A stretch of 11,987 nucleotides of DNA from UBA6019 sp035535055 (GTDB taxonomy: Bacteria; Chloroflexota; Dormibacteria; Dormibacterales; Dormibacteraceae): contig DATLQT010000050.1 of the NCBI GenBank assembly GCA_035535055.1, forward strand, positions 1 through 11,987. Reading direction: 5' to 3'. This document shows positions 1-6,979 of the stretch, one piece after another. A program made the translations under genes and the position numbers. How positions within the stretch are numbered: the first letter of the stretch is position 1; every line of letters begins with the position of its first letter. The notes below the pieces were generated by a model. It was given only the letters and a program-made list of their open reading frames with translations, made no database searches and was not told the origin of the DNA.

Positions 1-70
1 CCCAGAAGGCAAGCATCACCAGCGCGCCAGCCCAGGGCCAGCCCTGACCGTATCCCCGATACCACATCAT
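1..70 (-). CDS. N-terminus of small SHOCT-like membrane protein (partial)
   Basis: Reading the minus strand from position 70 gives two adjacent ATG codons followed by 23 open codons that run off the window edge. The peptide begins MMWYRGYGQGWPWAG and then enters a hydrophobic stretch (ALVMLAFW). A strong ribosome site, AAAGGAGGCG, lies on the same strand about 10 bases upstream (around 81-90). Tryptophan/glycine-rich starts followed at once by one membrane helix are typical of short actinobacterial-type membrane proteins that carry a C-terminal SHOCT domain; that domain, if present, is outside the window. The gene is divergent from the PspC gene at 230. The coding call rests on the ribosome site plus composition; the family is a guess. 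Confidence 0.5.
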   Translation of the reverse strand, partial: MMWYRGYGQGWPWAGALVMLAFW

Positions 71-229
71 CTTTCTGTCTCGCCTCCTTTGGTTCGTCTG
101 GCCTGAACCGTAGGTCTCGCCGAGGGCGCCGGGCAGGGCCATTCGACCCTCAGAAAGGGTCTCCCAAGGCAACCCGTCCGGCCGGCCCCGCACCGTAGAT
201 TTCAAGGTGGAGGCGCGAAAGGGAAACAA

Positions 230-526
230 ATGATGGCCACCCAAACCCAACCGCTGCAAAAGGGACAGAAGAGGGTCATAGGAGGCGTCTGCTCCGGCCT
301 GGCCGAGCACTTCAACCTCGACGTCACCCCCGTCCGCGTCGTCTTCGTCGTGCTGGCGCTGATGACCGGCGCCGGGTTCCTGCTTTACCTGCTGCTCTGG
401 ATCCTCATGCCTGAGGCGGACGTCACCGATGTGACCGGGACCGACGTCATCGCCAACGGTCTCAAGTCGGTGGGCTCTGACATCGACCGTATCGGCGAGG
501 AGCTGAAGAAGCCGGCTGTCAGATGA
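230..526 (+). CDS. PspC domain membrane protein
   Basis: A 98-residue protein. Residues 14-31 (KRVIGGVCSGLAEHFNLD) are the PspC signature and residues 36-60 form one hydrophobic membrane helix ending WILMPE, the usual PspC layout. The C-terminal 38 residues are a short charged tail rich in Asp and Val. PspC proteins sit in the inner membrane; in enterobacteria PspC takes part in the phage-shock (envelope stress) response, while stand-alone PspC proteins in high-GC Gram-positives are mostly uncharacterised. Two ATG codons occur in tandem (230 and 233), with an AAAGGG ribosome site at 218-223, so the true start could be either. The stop codon overlaps the start of the flavodoxin gene (ATGA), so the two are almost certainly co-translated. 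Confidence 0.88.
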   Translation: MMATQTQPLQKGQKRVIGGVCSGLAEHFNLDVTPVRVVFVVLALMTGAGFLLYLLLWILMPEADVTDVTGTDVIANGLKSVGSDIDRIGEELKKPAVR

Positions 527-1008
527 ACAGCGTGATCGTCTACGGCAGTCGCCACGGCAACACCCGGACGATCGCCGGGAGCATCGCCAGCGTCATCGGC
601 CGGGAGGGCTCGGTGCGAATTCTGTCGGCGGAGGCCGCGACCGGCATCGCCTGGTCCGAGGTGGACCTGGTGGTCGTCGGCGGCCCCACCGAGGCCTACG
701 GCATCACCCCGGCCCTCGAAGCCTTCTTCGCGGCGCTACCTGCCGGCGCCCTATCGGGCAAGGCGGCGGCCGCCTTCGACACCCGCCTTCACTGGCCGCG
801 CTGGCTGTCAGGCTCGGCGGCGAACGCCATCGGCCTCCGCCTGACCGAGGCCGGAGCCAACATCATCGCGGCCGAAGCCAGCTTCCTGGTGGCCGGCAGC
901 CCGCCGGTCAACGAGCCCGGCGAGACGGAGCGAGCGTCCACCTGGGCCCTGGCGCTGATCAGCGCGCTCACGAGCCAGTCGGTGCTCGCCCTCACGGCGT
1001 CGAAATAA
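523..1008 (+). CDS. Flavodoxin-domain protein
   Basis: A 161-residue protein starting on the ATG that overlaps the PspC stop (ATGA, 523-526). The N-terminus, beta strand MNSVIVYG then SRHGNT (residues 9-14), is the FMN phosphate-binding loop of flavodoxins (usual pattern T/S-x-T-G-x-T). Residues 47-60 (VDLVVVGGPTEAYG) match the second strand and FMN-contacting loop; residues 77-92 continue the fold. Length fits a single flavodoxin domain. It probably binds FMN and carries electrons or acts as a soluble NAD(P)H-dependent reductase; the partner is unknown. Translational coupling with PspC suggests an envelope or redox stress role, which is inference. No transmembrane segment or signal peptide is apparent. 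Confidence 0.85.
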   Translation: MNSVIVYGSRHGNTRTIAGSIASVIGREGSVRILSAEAATGIAWSEVDLVVVGGPTEAYGITPALEAFFAALPAGALSGKAAAAFDTRLHWPRWLSGSAANAIGLRLTEAGANIIAAEASFLVAGSPPVNEPGETERASTWALALISALTSQSVLALTASK

Positions 1009-1017
1009 AGAGCTGGC

Positions 1018-1031
1018 CGGGCGAATGCCCG
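1018..1031. terminator. Weak hairpin between convergent genes
   Basis: A 5-bp GC stem, CGGGC (1018-1022) and GCCCG (1027-1031), closes a GAAT loop between the flavodoxin stop at 1008 and the convergent protease stop at 1059. On the plus strand it is followed by a pyrimidine-rich stretch (cccccctctcctgtctttcc) without a clean T-run. Its position in a convergent gap suits a terminator, but the stem is short. Confidence 0.3.
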
Positions 1032-1058
1032 CCCCCCTCTCCTGTCTTTCCTTCTAGC

Positions 1059-2246
1059 TCAGAAGGCCCCGATGCCGTTCGGGGTGCCGAGCCCCGTCGG
1101 GCCGTCCCAGCCGGGGCCGGCATTGCAGAGGATGTTGCCGCAATTGCCGTTGCTGCCCGAGGTGACGTCGTTCAGTGAGGAGCTGTGGCCGTAGGGGTAG
1201 GACGCCGAGTAGGTGGTGACGCCACCGGCGAGGGCGAAGACGGAGGCGATGATCGGCGAGGCGACGCTGGTGCCGCCGAAGACCAGCCAGCCGCTGCTGC
1301 CCTGGTAGGAATAGCTGTCGTAAACGGAGACGCCGGTGTTGGGATCGGCATCCGCCGACACGTCCGCCACCGCCCGGCGCGCGCAGACGCCGGTGACGTT
1401 TGAGTTGGCCGCCTGCCAGCTTGGCTGCGACTCGTAGGCGGAGCAGCCGCTGCCGGCGCCGCTCCAGGCGGTTTCGCTCCAGCCCCGCGTGTTGCTGGCG
1501 TGGCTGAGTGTGGTGCCGCCCGCGGCGGTCACGTACTGGGAGGCCGCCGGGTATTCGACGCCGTAGCCGCCGTCGCCGGAGCTCGCCGTGATCGCGATGC
1601 CGGGGTGCTTGAAGTGCGAGTCGTCGCTGGTCTCACCGCTGAACTCGCTGCCGCCGTAGCTGTTGCTGATCTCGGTGGCGCCCAGCTTCACCGCCTCGTC
1701 GACCGCCGCGCCGAGGTTGGTGAAGCTGTTGCTGGACGCCTCGACGAGGAGGATGTGGCAGTTCGGGCAGACGGCGGAGACCATGTCGACGTCGAGCGAG
1801 ATCTCCTCCGACCACCCACCGTTGTTGCGGGGGTACCTGGTGCCACCGGTCTGGTTCACCTTCCGGAAGCATCCGTTGGCCGTGGTGCAGGCGGCGATCC
1901 CGAACTGGGAACGGTAAACGCTCAGGTCGCTCTCCGCGTTGGGGTCGTTGTAGGCGTCCACGATGGCCACCGTCTGGCCGGAGCCACTGGTCGCCGAGGG
2001 CAGCGCGTAGGCGGACCGGAGGTCCACCGGGTTGTAGCCGGACGGGCTCTTCCTGACCGCATCGGGCCGGGCGAGGATGGCGTGGCAGGCCGCGAAGCCG
2101 GCCGGCGCATCAGCGCAGGAGCGCTGGTGCAGGTAGCCCTGTCCGGCCGCGCCGGCGGGCGTGGCGCCCACGGCGGCGAGGAGCAGCGCTCCCGAAACCG
2201 CTGCGCAAGCTCTCAGGACCTGAACCAGGCGAGGTCGAAAATCCAT
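1059..2246 (-). CDS. Secreted sedolisin-like (S53) serine peptidase
   Basis: A 395-residue exported protease. Residues 1-35 are a signal peptide: basic start (MDFRPRLVQVLR), hydrophobic core (VSGALLLAAVGA) and a likely cut near PAGAA/GQG. The catalytic domain shows the sedolisin Glu-x3-Asp pair in SEEISLD (E148, D152), the oxyanion-hole Asp in SGDGG (D225), and the nucleophile in GGTSVASP (S327). Family S53 hydrolyses proteins, often at acid pH; most members carry a long pro-domain, but here only about 40 residues separate the signal peptide from the catalytic domain, so this is the short form without pro-kumamolisin. Several Cys pairs (C117-C126 region, C160/C163, C369/C374) may form disulfides. 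I chose the ATG at 2246 because an AGGAGGT site lies 10 bases upstream and the signal peptide starts there; a longer reading from 2360 has no such support. It is divergent from the sigma-factor operon. Confidence 0.85.
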   Translation of the reverse strand: MDFRPRLVQVLRACAAVSGALLLAAVGATPAGAAGQGYLHQRSCADAPAGFAACHAILARPDAVRKSPSGYNPVDLRSAYALPSATSGSGQTVAIVDAYNDPNAESDLSVYRSQFGIAACTTANGCFRKVNQTGGTRYPRNNGGWSEEISLDVDMVSAVCPNCHILLVEASSNSFTNLGAAVDEAVKLGATEISNSYGGSEFSGETSDDSHFKHPGIAITASSGDGGYGVEYPAASQYVTAAGGTTLSHASNTRGWSETAWSGAGSGCSAYESQPSWQAANSNVTGVCARRAVADVSADADPNTGVSVYDSYSYQGSSGWLVFGGTSVASPIIASVFALAGGVTTYSASYPYGHSSSLNDVTSGSNGNCGNILCNAGPGWDGPTGLGTPNGIGAF

Positions 2247-2256
2247 CTGCGCGTCT

Positions 2257-2263
2257 ACCTCCT
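2257..2263 (-). promoter_or_regulatory. Ribosome binding site fixing the protease start
   Basis: AGGAGGT on the minus strand, 10 bases before the ATG at 2246. It decides between this start, which begins a clean signal peptide, and an upstream in-frame start at 2360. Confidence 0.8.
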
Positions 2264-2316
2264 GATACGGCAAGAAAAATGGTGCGCCACAGTCTGGGCA
2301 AGCGGTGGCCCCGGGG

Positions 2317-2345
2317 ATCGAACCAAAACCGCGCCGGGAAGTCAA
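2317..2345 (-). promoter_or_regulatory. Candidate sigma-70 promoter for the protease
   Basis: On the minus strand TTGACT (2345-2340; five of six to TTGACA) is followed after exactly 17 bases by TTCGAT (2322-2317; three of six to TATAAT). It lies about 70 bases upstream of the protease start. It overlaps, on the opposite strand, the leader of the divergent sigma-factor gene, so the two promoters could interfere. Confidence 0.42.
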
Positions 2346-2380
2346 GGACGGCCGGGCCATCAGGAGGCGGGTCGGATAAG

Positions 2381-2962
2381 GTGTCCGAGCGTTTTCACTT
2401 CGTTAGAACCCAGATGGAGTATCAGCCCGGGTCCCGGACGGACTTCGACCGCCTCTACCAGGAGACCTACCAGCGGGTCTTCCGTACTCTGGCAACCATC
2501 CTCGGCGACGCCTCGGCGGCCGAGGACTGCACCCAGGAGGCCTACCTCAAGGCCTACCGCGCCTGGCCCGGATGGAAAGGCGACGCGCCGCCCGAGGCCT
2601 GGATCCACCGCATCGCCATCAATACCGCTCTCTCCTACATCCGCAAGCGCAAGCTGCGGGAGGTTGGCGAGCTGATCCGCCGCCTCGGCCGCCCGGTGGA
2701 GGCCGACCCGGTCGACCAGGTTCTCGGCAGCACGGTCATCGCCGAGATCCGGCGGCTGCCGCCCAAACAGGCGGCGGCGATCATCCTCCGCCACCTCCAC
2801 GGCTACACCAACCGGGAGATCGCGGCCGCGCTCGGTGAACCGGAGAGCACCGTCGCGACCCGTCTGATGGTGGCCAAGCGAACCCTCCGGTCGCGGCTGG
2901 CCGACTTCCGGCAAGAGAAATCCGATACTCCGGTCGAGTTGGGCGTCTCTTCTCTCGAATGA
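2381..2962 (+). CDS. ECF-family RNA polymerase sigma factor
   Basis: About 193 residues. Region 2 runs from FDRLYQETYQRVFRTLATILGD (residues 22-43) through AEDCTQEAYLKAYRAW to INTALSYIRKRK (about 80-91); region 4 is RRLPPKQAAAIILRHLHGYTNREIAAALGEPESTVATRLMVAKRTLR (about 124-170), a clear helix-turn-helix that reads the -35 element. These two domains alone define an extracytoplasmic-function sigma factor that redirects RNA polymerase to a stress regulon. Start choice is uncertain: the GTG at 2381 has AGGAGG (2362-2367) 13 bases upstream; the ATG at 2414 has no ribosome site but would give a typical ECF N-terminus; an ATG at 2279 also lacks a site. The stop overlaps the next start (ATGA, 2959-2962), so sigma factor and partner are translationally coupled. 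Confidence 0.88.
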   Translation: MSERFHFVRTQMEYQPGSRTDFDRLYQETYQRVFRTLATILGDASAAEDCTQEAYLKAYRAWPGWKGDAPPEAWIHRIAINTALSYIRKRKLREVGELIRRLGRPVEADPVDQVLGSTVIAEIRRLPPKQAAAIILRHLHGYTNREIAAALGEPESTVATRLMVAKRTLRSRLADFRQEKSDTPVELGVSSLE

Positions 2963-3570
2963 ACGTGGGAGGCGACGGCTTCGACCTCGACCGGCTCCTG
3001 GAACAGGAGCTGCAGCGTGCCACCGGGCAGCTGCAGGGTCCGAGCGCCGGGGTCACGCAGTCCGCCTACCACGCAGCCCTAGCCTCAGGAGGAACCAGCT
3101 TGTCGTTCTCATCCATATCCGCGCTCATAACCAGCAAGCTCGCCATCGCCGCGACGGCAGCGGTTCTGGTCGGCGGAGGTGCGGCCGTGACCGCGACCGC
3201 CGCAACCGGCAGCACCAACCCGACCGTGTGGGGAGCCGCCGTCGTCCAGGTCGTCCAGGGTTGCAAGACCACCGTGGGAACCGGGCCCACCGCCTTGAAC
3301 CACACCGCCTCGGGCCCCCGCGACAACATCGGCCAGTGCGTCAGCCTCTTCGCCAAGACCCACGGGGCGACGGAGCGGGCTCTGCACGCCAGCAACGCGC
3401 GGACCAACCACCCGACCGGCAAGCCGACCGACCTGCCTCACGGCAAGCCGAGCGACCTGCCCAGCGGCAAGCCGAACGGCATTCCGGGCGGCCCGCCGAA
3501 CAACGTCCCGCACGGCCAGCCGAGCAACCTGCCGGCCGGCGCTCCGAACAAGCACCCGGGAAAGCCTTAA
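2959..3570 (+). CDS. Membrane-anchored sigma-partner protein with GKP-rich repeat tail
   Basis: A 203-residue protein overlapping the sigma-factor stop by four bases. Residues 1-58 are a short, partly helical cytoplasmic part (FDLDRLLEQELQRATGQLQ). Residues 60-82 form one membrane helix (KLAIAATAAVLVGGGAAVTATAA). The external part holds two Cys (C102, C127) and ends in about six copies of an eight-residue repeat of the form GKPsdLPx (residues 154-201). By position and topology it resembles the anti-sigma factors that follow ECF sigma genes, but I see no zinc-binding HxxxCxxC motif of the ZAS type, so it is either an atypical anti-sigma or a cell-surface protein co-expressed with its regulator. 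The flexible, proline-rich, basic tail could span or bind the envelope. Transcription ends at the strong hairpin at 3592. Confidence 0.75.
   Translation: MNVGGDGFDLDRLLEQELQRATGQLQGPSAGVTQSAYHAALASGGTSLSFSSISALITSKLAIAATAAVLVGGGAAVTATAATGSTNPTVWGAAVVQVVQGCKTTVGTGPTALNHTASGPRDNIGQCVSLFAKTHGATERALHASNARTNHPTGKPTDLPHGKPSDLPSGKPNGIPGGPPNNVPHGQPSNLPAGAPNKHPGKP
3418..3561 (+). repeat. Six tandem 24-bp units inside the sigma-partner gene
   Basis: Six in-frame 24-base units, each starting near GGCAAGCCGA, encode the eight-residue repeat GKPtDLPh, GKPsDLPs, GKPnGIPg, GPPnNVPh, GQPsNLPa, GAPnKHPg. The first two are nearest to each other and the last are most diverged, as in a tract that expands by slippage or unequal exchange and then drifts. 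Confidence 0.8.
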
Positions 3571-3591
3571 CCGGCACTCGAACCGCGCATT

Positions 3592-3626
3592 GAGGGGCCC
3601 GGCCATCACGGCCGGGCCTCTCTTTT
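3592..3626 (+). terminator. Intrinsic terminator of the sigma-factor operon
   Basis: A 13-bp stem (3592-3604 with 3610-3622, one G-U pair; core GGCCCGGCC/GGCCGGGCC) with an ATCAC loop is followed directly by TTTT on the plus strand. It lies 21 bases after the stop at 3570. The T-run overlaps the stop codon of the convergent ligase gene (3625-3627), so the two genes share a very tight 3' boundary. Confidence 0.9.
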
Positions 3627-5076
3627 ATGTCCCGACGGTGGGATCGATCTGGCGAGCGCGGGCGTGAGCCGTGGCGGCAGCCGCGGAGTGCCCGAGATGC
3701 TGCTCGGCATCGCCCAGCTCCCACCAGGCGAGCGGGTCGTCGTCGCCGAGGTCGGTCGCGCTGCGGAGCTCCGTTGCTGCCGATGCGAACTGGCCCTGTC
3801 CGAGGTAGGCCTCGCCCAGCAGCTGGTGGTAGTGCGACTGGATGGGGTCCAGCGCCACGGCCATCATCAGGTCGGAGCGGTAGGCGGCGAGGTCGGCGGC
3901 CAGCGGCAGGATCCCGAACGCCAGCGCTGCCGCCGCGCCAAGGGCGGTCGCCCCTACGGCGAGGGGCAGGTTCCGAGCGCGGGGCGCCGGCGTCGGGCGA
4001 CCGCTGGACCAGGCGACCGCGGCGAGCAGCCAGAAGACCGCCGTGGCCGGGGCCCAGTCGAAGTTGACCACCGACCAGGTCCAGTAAGCGGTCAGCGCAG
4101 CGAGCAGGGCTGGCCCCTCCTCCTGTCGCCAGCGACCGGAGCGCAGCACGGCCAGCGCGAACAGCACCCAGAAGACGGCCGATGCGGCGAGGCCGAGCAG
4201 GCCTTGGGCGGCCGCCAGGTCGAGCGGCTGCGAATGGGCTCGATCGAAGAGCACGTGCGGCAGGTAGCCGTGGGCGTAGCTCCCGAAGACGAGCCCAAAG
4301 GTATCCTCGCCCCAGCCCAGCAGCGGCCGCGCCTCGATCATCGGGATCGCGTGCTGCCAGAGCTGCAGGCGCAGGGTGTAGGGGTCGGCGTTGAGGGCGC
4401 CGAGCGGCCCCGCCACCAGGGCCATCGCCACCGCCAGCATGATCACCGCAGCGGCGGCCGCCCAGGCGAGCCGGGCGCGGGGAAGGTGCGCGGCCACGAC
4501 CAGGATCCCCGCCAGGGCGCCGCCGAGCCAGGCGCTCCGCTCGCTGGAGAGAAGCAGCCCGGCGAGCACCAGGATCAAGATGGGCACCCAGCGCAGCGCT
4601 CGCCTCTCCATCAGCCGGCCGAGCACGAGCGGAAGGGCCATCGCCTCCACCACCCCGAGAAGCGCTGCGTTGCCGAGGTTGCCGTCCGGCCGGTCGAGGG
4701 CGCCGGCCAGGCCGTAGCGGTTGGCGAACCACTCCCAGGCGGCCTCGACCGCGATGACCGAGCAGGCGACGAGGAACCAGGTGACCGTCCGCCCCCTGGC
4801 TGCGGCGCCCCCGGCCGCCAGGAGACAGGCGGCAACTGCGAAGAGCAGGAGGTATGCGAGCCGCACGGGAGCCGACTCGTAACGGAGGTACTGGCCGGCA
4901 AGGCTCACCCAGGGCGAAACGGAGAGCGCCAGGGCGCCGACCGCGACGGCGACCACGGCCAGCCCGGGGACCGGCAGCGGGGCGAACAGCTCGGGTAGCG
5001 AGCCGCGCGGGCGGAAGAGGCAGCAGCCGAGGCCGACAGCGACCCCGGTGAAGAGCACGGCGACCCGCGGCAGCAC
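3625..5076 (-). CDS. O-antigen ligase/polymerase-like membrane protein with TPR tail
   Basis: At least 483 residues with about ten hydrophobic segments between residues 1 and 395, then a soluble C-terminus with two TPR-like units (HYHQLLGEAYLGQGQFASAATELRSATDL and PLAWWELGDAEQHLGHSAAAATAHARA, about 416-476). Motifs of the Wzy/WaaL superfamily are visible: SERSAWLGG (178-186), RLQLWQHAIPMIEARPLLGWGEDTF (236-260), and RAHSQPLDLAAAQGLLGL (279-296) with the conserved His281. Such proteins polymerise or ligate surface polysaccharide at the outer face of the membrane; the polymer here is unknown and no glycan genes are adjacent. The GTG at 5076 is the first ordinary start, but it has no ribosome site, and the same frame stays open and hydrophobic upstream (LPAALAALFLLFFLPVAIDGY) to a TAG at 5191-5193, so the real start may be a CTG near 5127. 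Confidence 0.8.
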   Translation of the reverse strand: MLPRVAVLFTGVAVGLGCCLFRPRGSLPELFAPLPVPGLAVVAVAVGALALSVSPWVSLAGQYLRYESAPVRLAYLLLFAVAACLLAAGGAAARGRTVTWFLVACSVIAVEAAWEWFANRYGLAGALDRPDGNLGNAALLGVVEAMALPLVLGRLMERRALRWVPILILVLAGLLLSSERSAWLGGALAGILVVAAHLPRARLAWAAAAAVIMLAVAMALVAGPLGALNADPYTLRLQLWQHAIPMIEARPLLGWGEDTFGLVFGSYAHGYLPHVLFDRAHSQPLDLAAAQGLLGLAASAVFWVLFALAVLRSGRWRQEEGPALLAALTAYWTWSVVNFDWAPATAVFWLLAAVAWSSGRPTPAPRARNLPLAVGATALGAAAALAFGILPLAADLAAYRSDLMMAVALDPIQSHYHQLLGEAYLGQGQFASAATELRSATDLGDDDPLAWWELGDAEQHLGHSAAAATAHARARQIDPTVGT

Positions 5077-5150
5077 GTAACCGTCGATCGCGACGGGCAG
5101 GAAGAACAGCAGGAAGAGGGCGGCCAGCGCCGCGGGGAGGCTGTCGGAGA

Positions 5151-5174
5151 GGAGGGCCGGGAGACCGGCCCTCC
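5151..5174 (-). terminator. Perfect 10-bp hairpin after the GYD gene
   Basis: GGAGGGCCGG (5151-5160) and CCGGCCCTCC (5165-5174) pair perfectly around a GAGA loop (TCTC on the minus strand). It lies about 30 bases beyond the GYD-gene stop. There is no T-run after it on the minus strand, only CTCTCC. It may end the GYD transcript or sit in the leader of the ligase gene. Confidence 0.45.
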
Positions 5175-5205
5175 CTTCGGTGCTGGCTATCTAGGCTGGG
5201 TCGCT

Positions 5206-5505
5206 CTAGGGGAGGCCGTGGATCAGCTTGTCGGCCTCGCCCTCGTCGAAGGCCCGCATGGTGAGGGTCGAGATCTTCCCGCGCATGCTGCTGGCGAGGG
5301 CGAAGGTGGCGGCGCCCTCGTCGCCCGGGCAGTCCATGATCACGCAGAGGTCGTACGGGCCGAGCGTCAGGTAGACGTGGTGGACCTTGTAGCCGTGGCC
5401 CATCGACTCGACGGCCTTCTTGGTCTCCTCGCGGCGCTTGGGATGATCCTTGACGCTCTGAATCCCGTCACTGGTGAAGTTCATCAGGCAGACGTAGGTG
5501 GCCAT
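5206..5505 (-). CDS. GYD-domain protein
   Basis: A 99-residue protein covering one GYD domain: MATYVCLMNFTSDGIQSVKD at the start, the name-giving motif as GPYDLCVIMDCP (residues 49-60), then DEGAATFALASSMRGKISTLTMRAF. The family adopts a ferredoxin-like dimeric alpha-beta barrel fold and has no firmly established biochemical role. An AGGAGGT ribosome site (5521-5515) nine bases before the ATG at 5505 fixes this start over a longer reading from 5559. It is divergent from trpB2 with about 105 bases between the starts, and is followed by a perfect hairpin, so it is probably transcribed alone. Confidence 0.85.
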   Translation of the reverse strand: MATYVCLMNFTSDGIQSVKDHPKRREETKKAVESMGHGYKVHHVYLTLGPYDLCVIMDCPGDEGAATFALASSMRGKISTLTMRAFDEGEADKLIHGLP

Positions 5506-5610
5506 GGCGGTGACACCTCCTGGACTGAAAACGGCGGAAGGGTTTTCGCAGCCTAACACCGCAGGCGTAACCTAGCGGGACGCTGGCCCGTCACCAGGAG
5601 GCTTGAGCCC

Positions 5611-6978
5611 GTGGACAAGAAGATCCTGCTCAGCGAGAGCGAAATCCCGGAGCGCTGGTACAACATCCTGCCCGACCTCCCGCGTCCGCCCGCACCCTAC
5701 CTCCACCCCAGCACCCTGCAGCCCATGGGCCCCGCCGATCTGGCGCCGCTCTTCCCGCAGGCGATCATCGCGCAGGAGGTCTCGACCGAACCCTGGATCG
5801 AGATACCCGAGGAGGTCCGCGAGATCTACAAGATCTGGCGGCCGACGCCCGTGTACCGCGCGTCGCGGCTGGAGAAGCTGCTCGACACGCCGGCCAGGAT
5901 CTACTTCAAATACGAGGGCACCTCTCCGGCCGGCTCCCACAAGCCGAACACCGCCGTGGCCCAGGCCTACTACAACGCCAAGGAGGGGGTGCGCCGGCTG
6001 ACGACCGAGACCGGCGCCGGCCAGTGGGGCTCAGCGCTGGCCTTCGCGGGTGCCTTCTTCAACCTCGAGGTGACCGTCTACATGGTCAAGGTCTCCTACG
6101 AGCAGAAGCCCTACCGCCGAGCGATGATGGAGGCCTGGGGCGCTACCGTCCACGCCTCGCCCACCAACCTCACCAACGCCGGCCGCGGCATCCTCGCCGC
6201 GGACTCGGACTCGCCGGGCTCGCTCGGCATCGCCATCTCAGAGGCGGTCGAGGACGCGGCCACCCACGAGGACGCCAAGTACTCATTGGGCTCGGTCGTC
6301 AACCACGTTCTGCTTCATCAGACGGTGATCGGCCTGGAGGCGAAGAAGCAGATGGAGATGGCCGGCGACTACCCGGACGTCGTCATCGGCTGCGTCGGAG
6401 GCGGCTCCAACTTCGCGGGCCTGTCGTATCCGTTCATTGCCGACAAGCTGAAAGGCGAGCGGCCCACCACCAGGTTCATCGCGGCCGAGCCCGCGGCCTG
6501 CCCCACGCTCACGCGCGGCGTGCTGGCTTACGACTTCGGCGACGCGGTCGGCATGGGACCCGTAGTGAAGATGTACACGCTCGGCCACTCCTTCGTGCCC
6601 GACCGGATCCACGCCGGCGGCCTCCGCTACCACGGCGACGCACCGTCGCTCTGCGCGCTGGTGGAGCACAAGATCGTCGAGGCGCGCGCCTACAAGCAGA
6701 ACGAGTGCTTCGCCGAGGCCGTGCGCTTCGCCCGCACCGAGGGCTTCCTGCCCGCGCCCGAGGCGGCCCATGCCATCAAGGCCGCGGTTGACGAGGCGCT
6801 CGCGGCGCGCGAGGCGGGCGAGAAGCGGACGATCCTCTTCAACCTCTCCGGCCACGGCCACTTCGACATGTCGGCCTACGACGCCTACTTCGCCGGCAAG
6901 CTGGAGGACGTCGAGCTGTCGCAGTCGCGGATCGACGCCGCGATCGAGGAGCTGCCGAGGGTCCCGGCGACCGCCTAG
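5611..6978 (+). CDS. trpB2: Tryptophan synthase beta chain, TrpB2 type
   Basis: A 455-residue pyridoxal-phosphate enzyme that joins indole and serine to give tryptophan. GTSPAGSHKPN (103-113) holds the cofactor lysine K111; TTETGAGQWG (131-140) carries the catalytic glutamate (E133); CVGGGSN (261-267) binds the cofactor phosphate; LSGHGHFD (412-419) is the C-terminal cofactor-ring region. The length, the long N-terminal extension (LPRPPAPYLHPSTLQPMGPADL) and KYEGTSPAGSHK mark the TrpB2 subgroup rather than classical TrpB1. TrpB2 enzymes are often found apart from trpA and do not form the standard complex; some act on free indole and some use O-phosphoserine. No trpA or other trp gene is in this window, in line with that. 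The GTG start has AGGAGG (5596-5601) nine bases upstream. A histidine-kinase fragment begins directly after its stop. Confidence 0.93.
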   Translation: MDKKILLSESEIPERWYNILPDLPRPPAPYLHPSTLQPMGPADLAPLFPQAIIAQEVSTEPWIEIPEEVREIYKIWRPTPVYRASRLEKLLDTPARIYFKYEGTSPAGSHKPNTAVAQAYYNAKEGVRRLTTETGAGQWGSALAFAGAFFNLEVTVYMVKVSYEQKPYRRAMMEAWGATVHASPTNLTNAGRGILAADSDSPGSLGIAISEAVEDAATHEDAKYSLGSVVNHVLLHQTVIGLEAKKQMEMAGDYPDVVIGCVGGGSNFAGLSYPFIADKLKGERPTTRFIAAEPAACPTLTRGVLAYDFGDAVGMGPVVKMYTLGHSFVPDRIHAGGLRYHGDAPSLCALVEHKIVEARAYKQNECFAEAVRFARTEGFLPAPEAAHAIKAAVDEALAAREAGEKRTILFNLSGHGHFDMSAYDAYFAGKLEDVELSQSRIDAAIEELPRVPATA

Positions 6979-6979
6979 A

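Noticed and set aside
145..161. Hairpin GACCCT-CAGAA-AGGGTC upstream of the PspC gene
   Set aside because: Only 6 bp, no T-run, no match to a known riboswitch; could be chance in GC-rich DNA.
1500..2675. Long plus-strand open frame opposite the protease
   Set aside because: Composition is that of an antisense shadow (Val/Ala/Gly/Arg rich), it runs through two real genes on different strands, and shows no motif.
3341..4732. Long minus-strand open frame overlapping the ligase
   Set aside because: Arg/Pro/Ala-rich shadow; the ligase frame has clear membrane segments and family motifs.
3664..4998. Long plus-strand open frame opposite the ligase
   Set aside because: Low-complexity shadow typical of high-GC DNA, with no recognisable domain.
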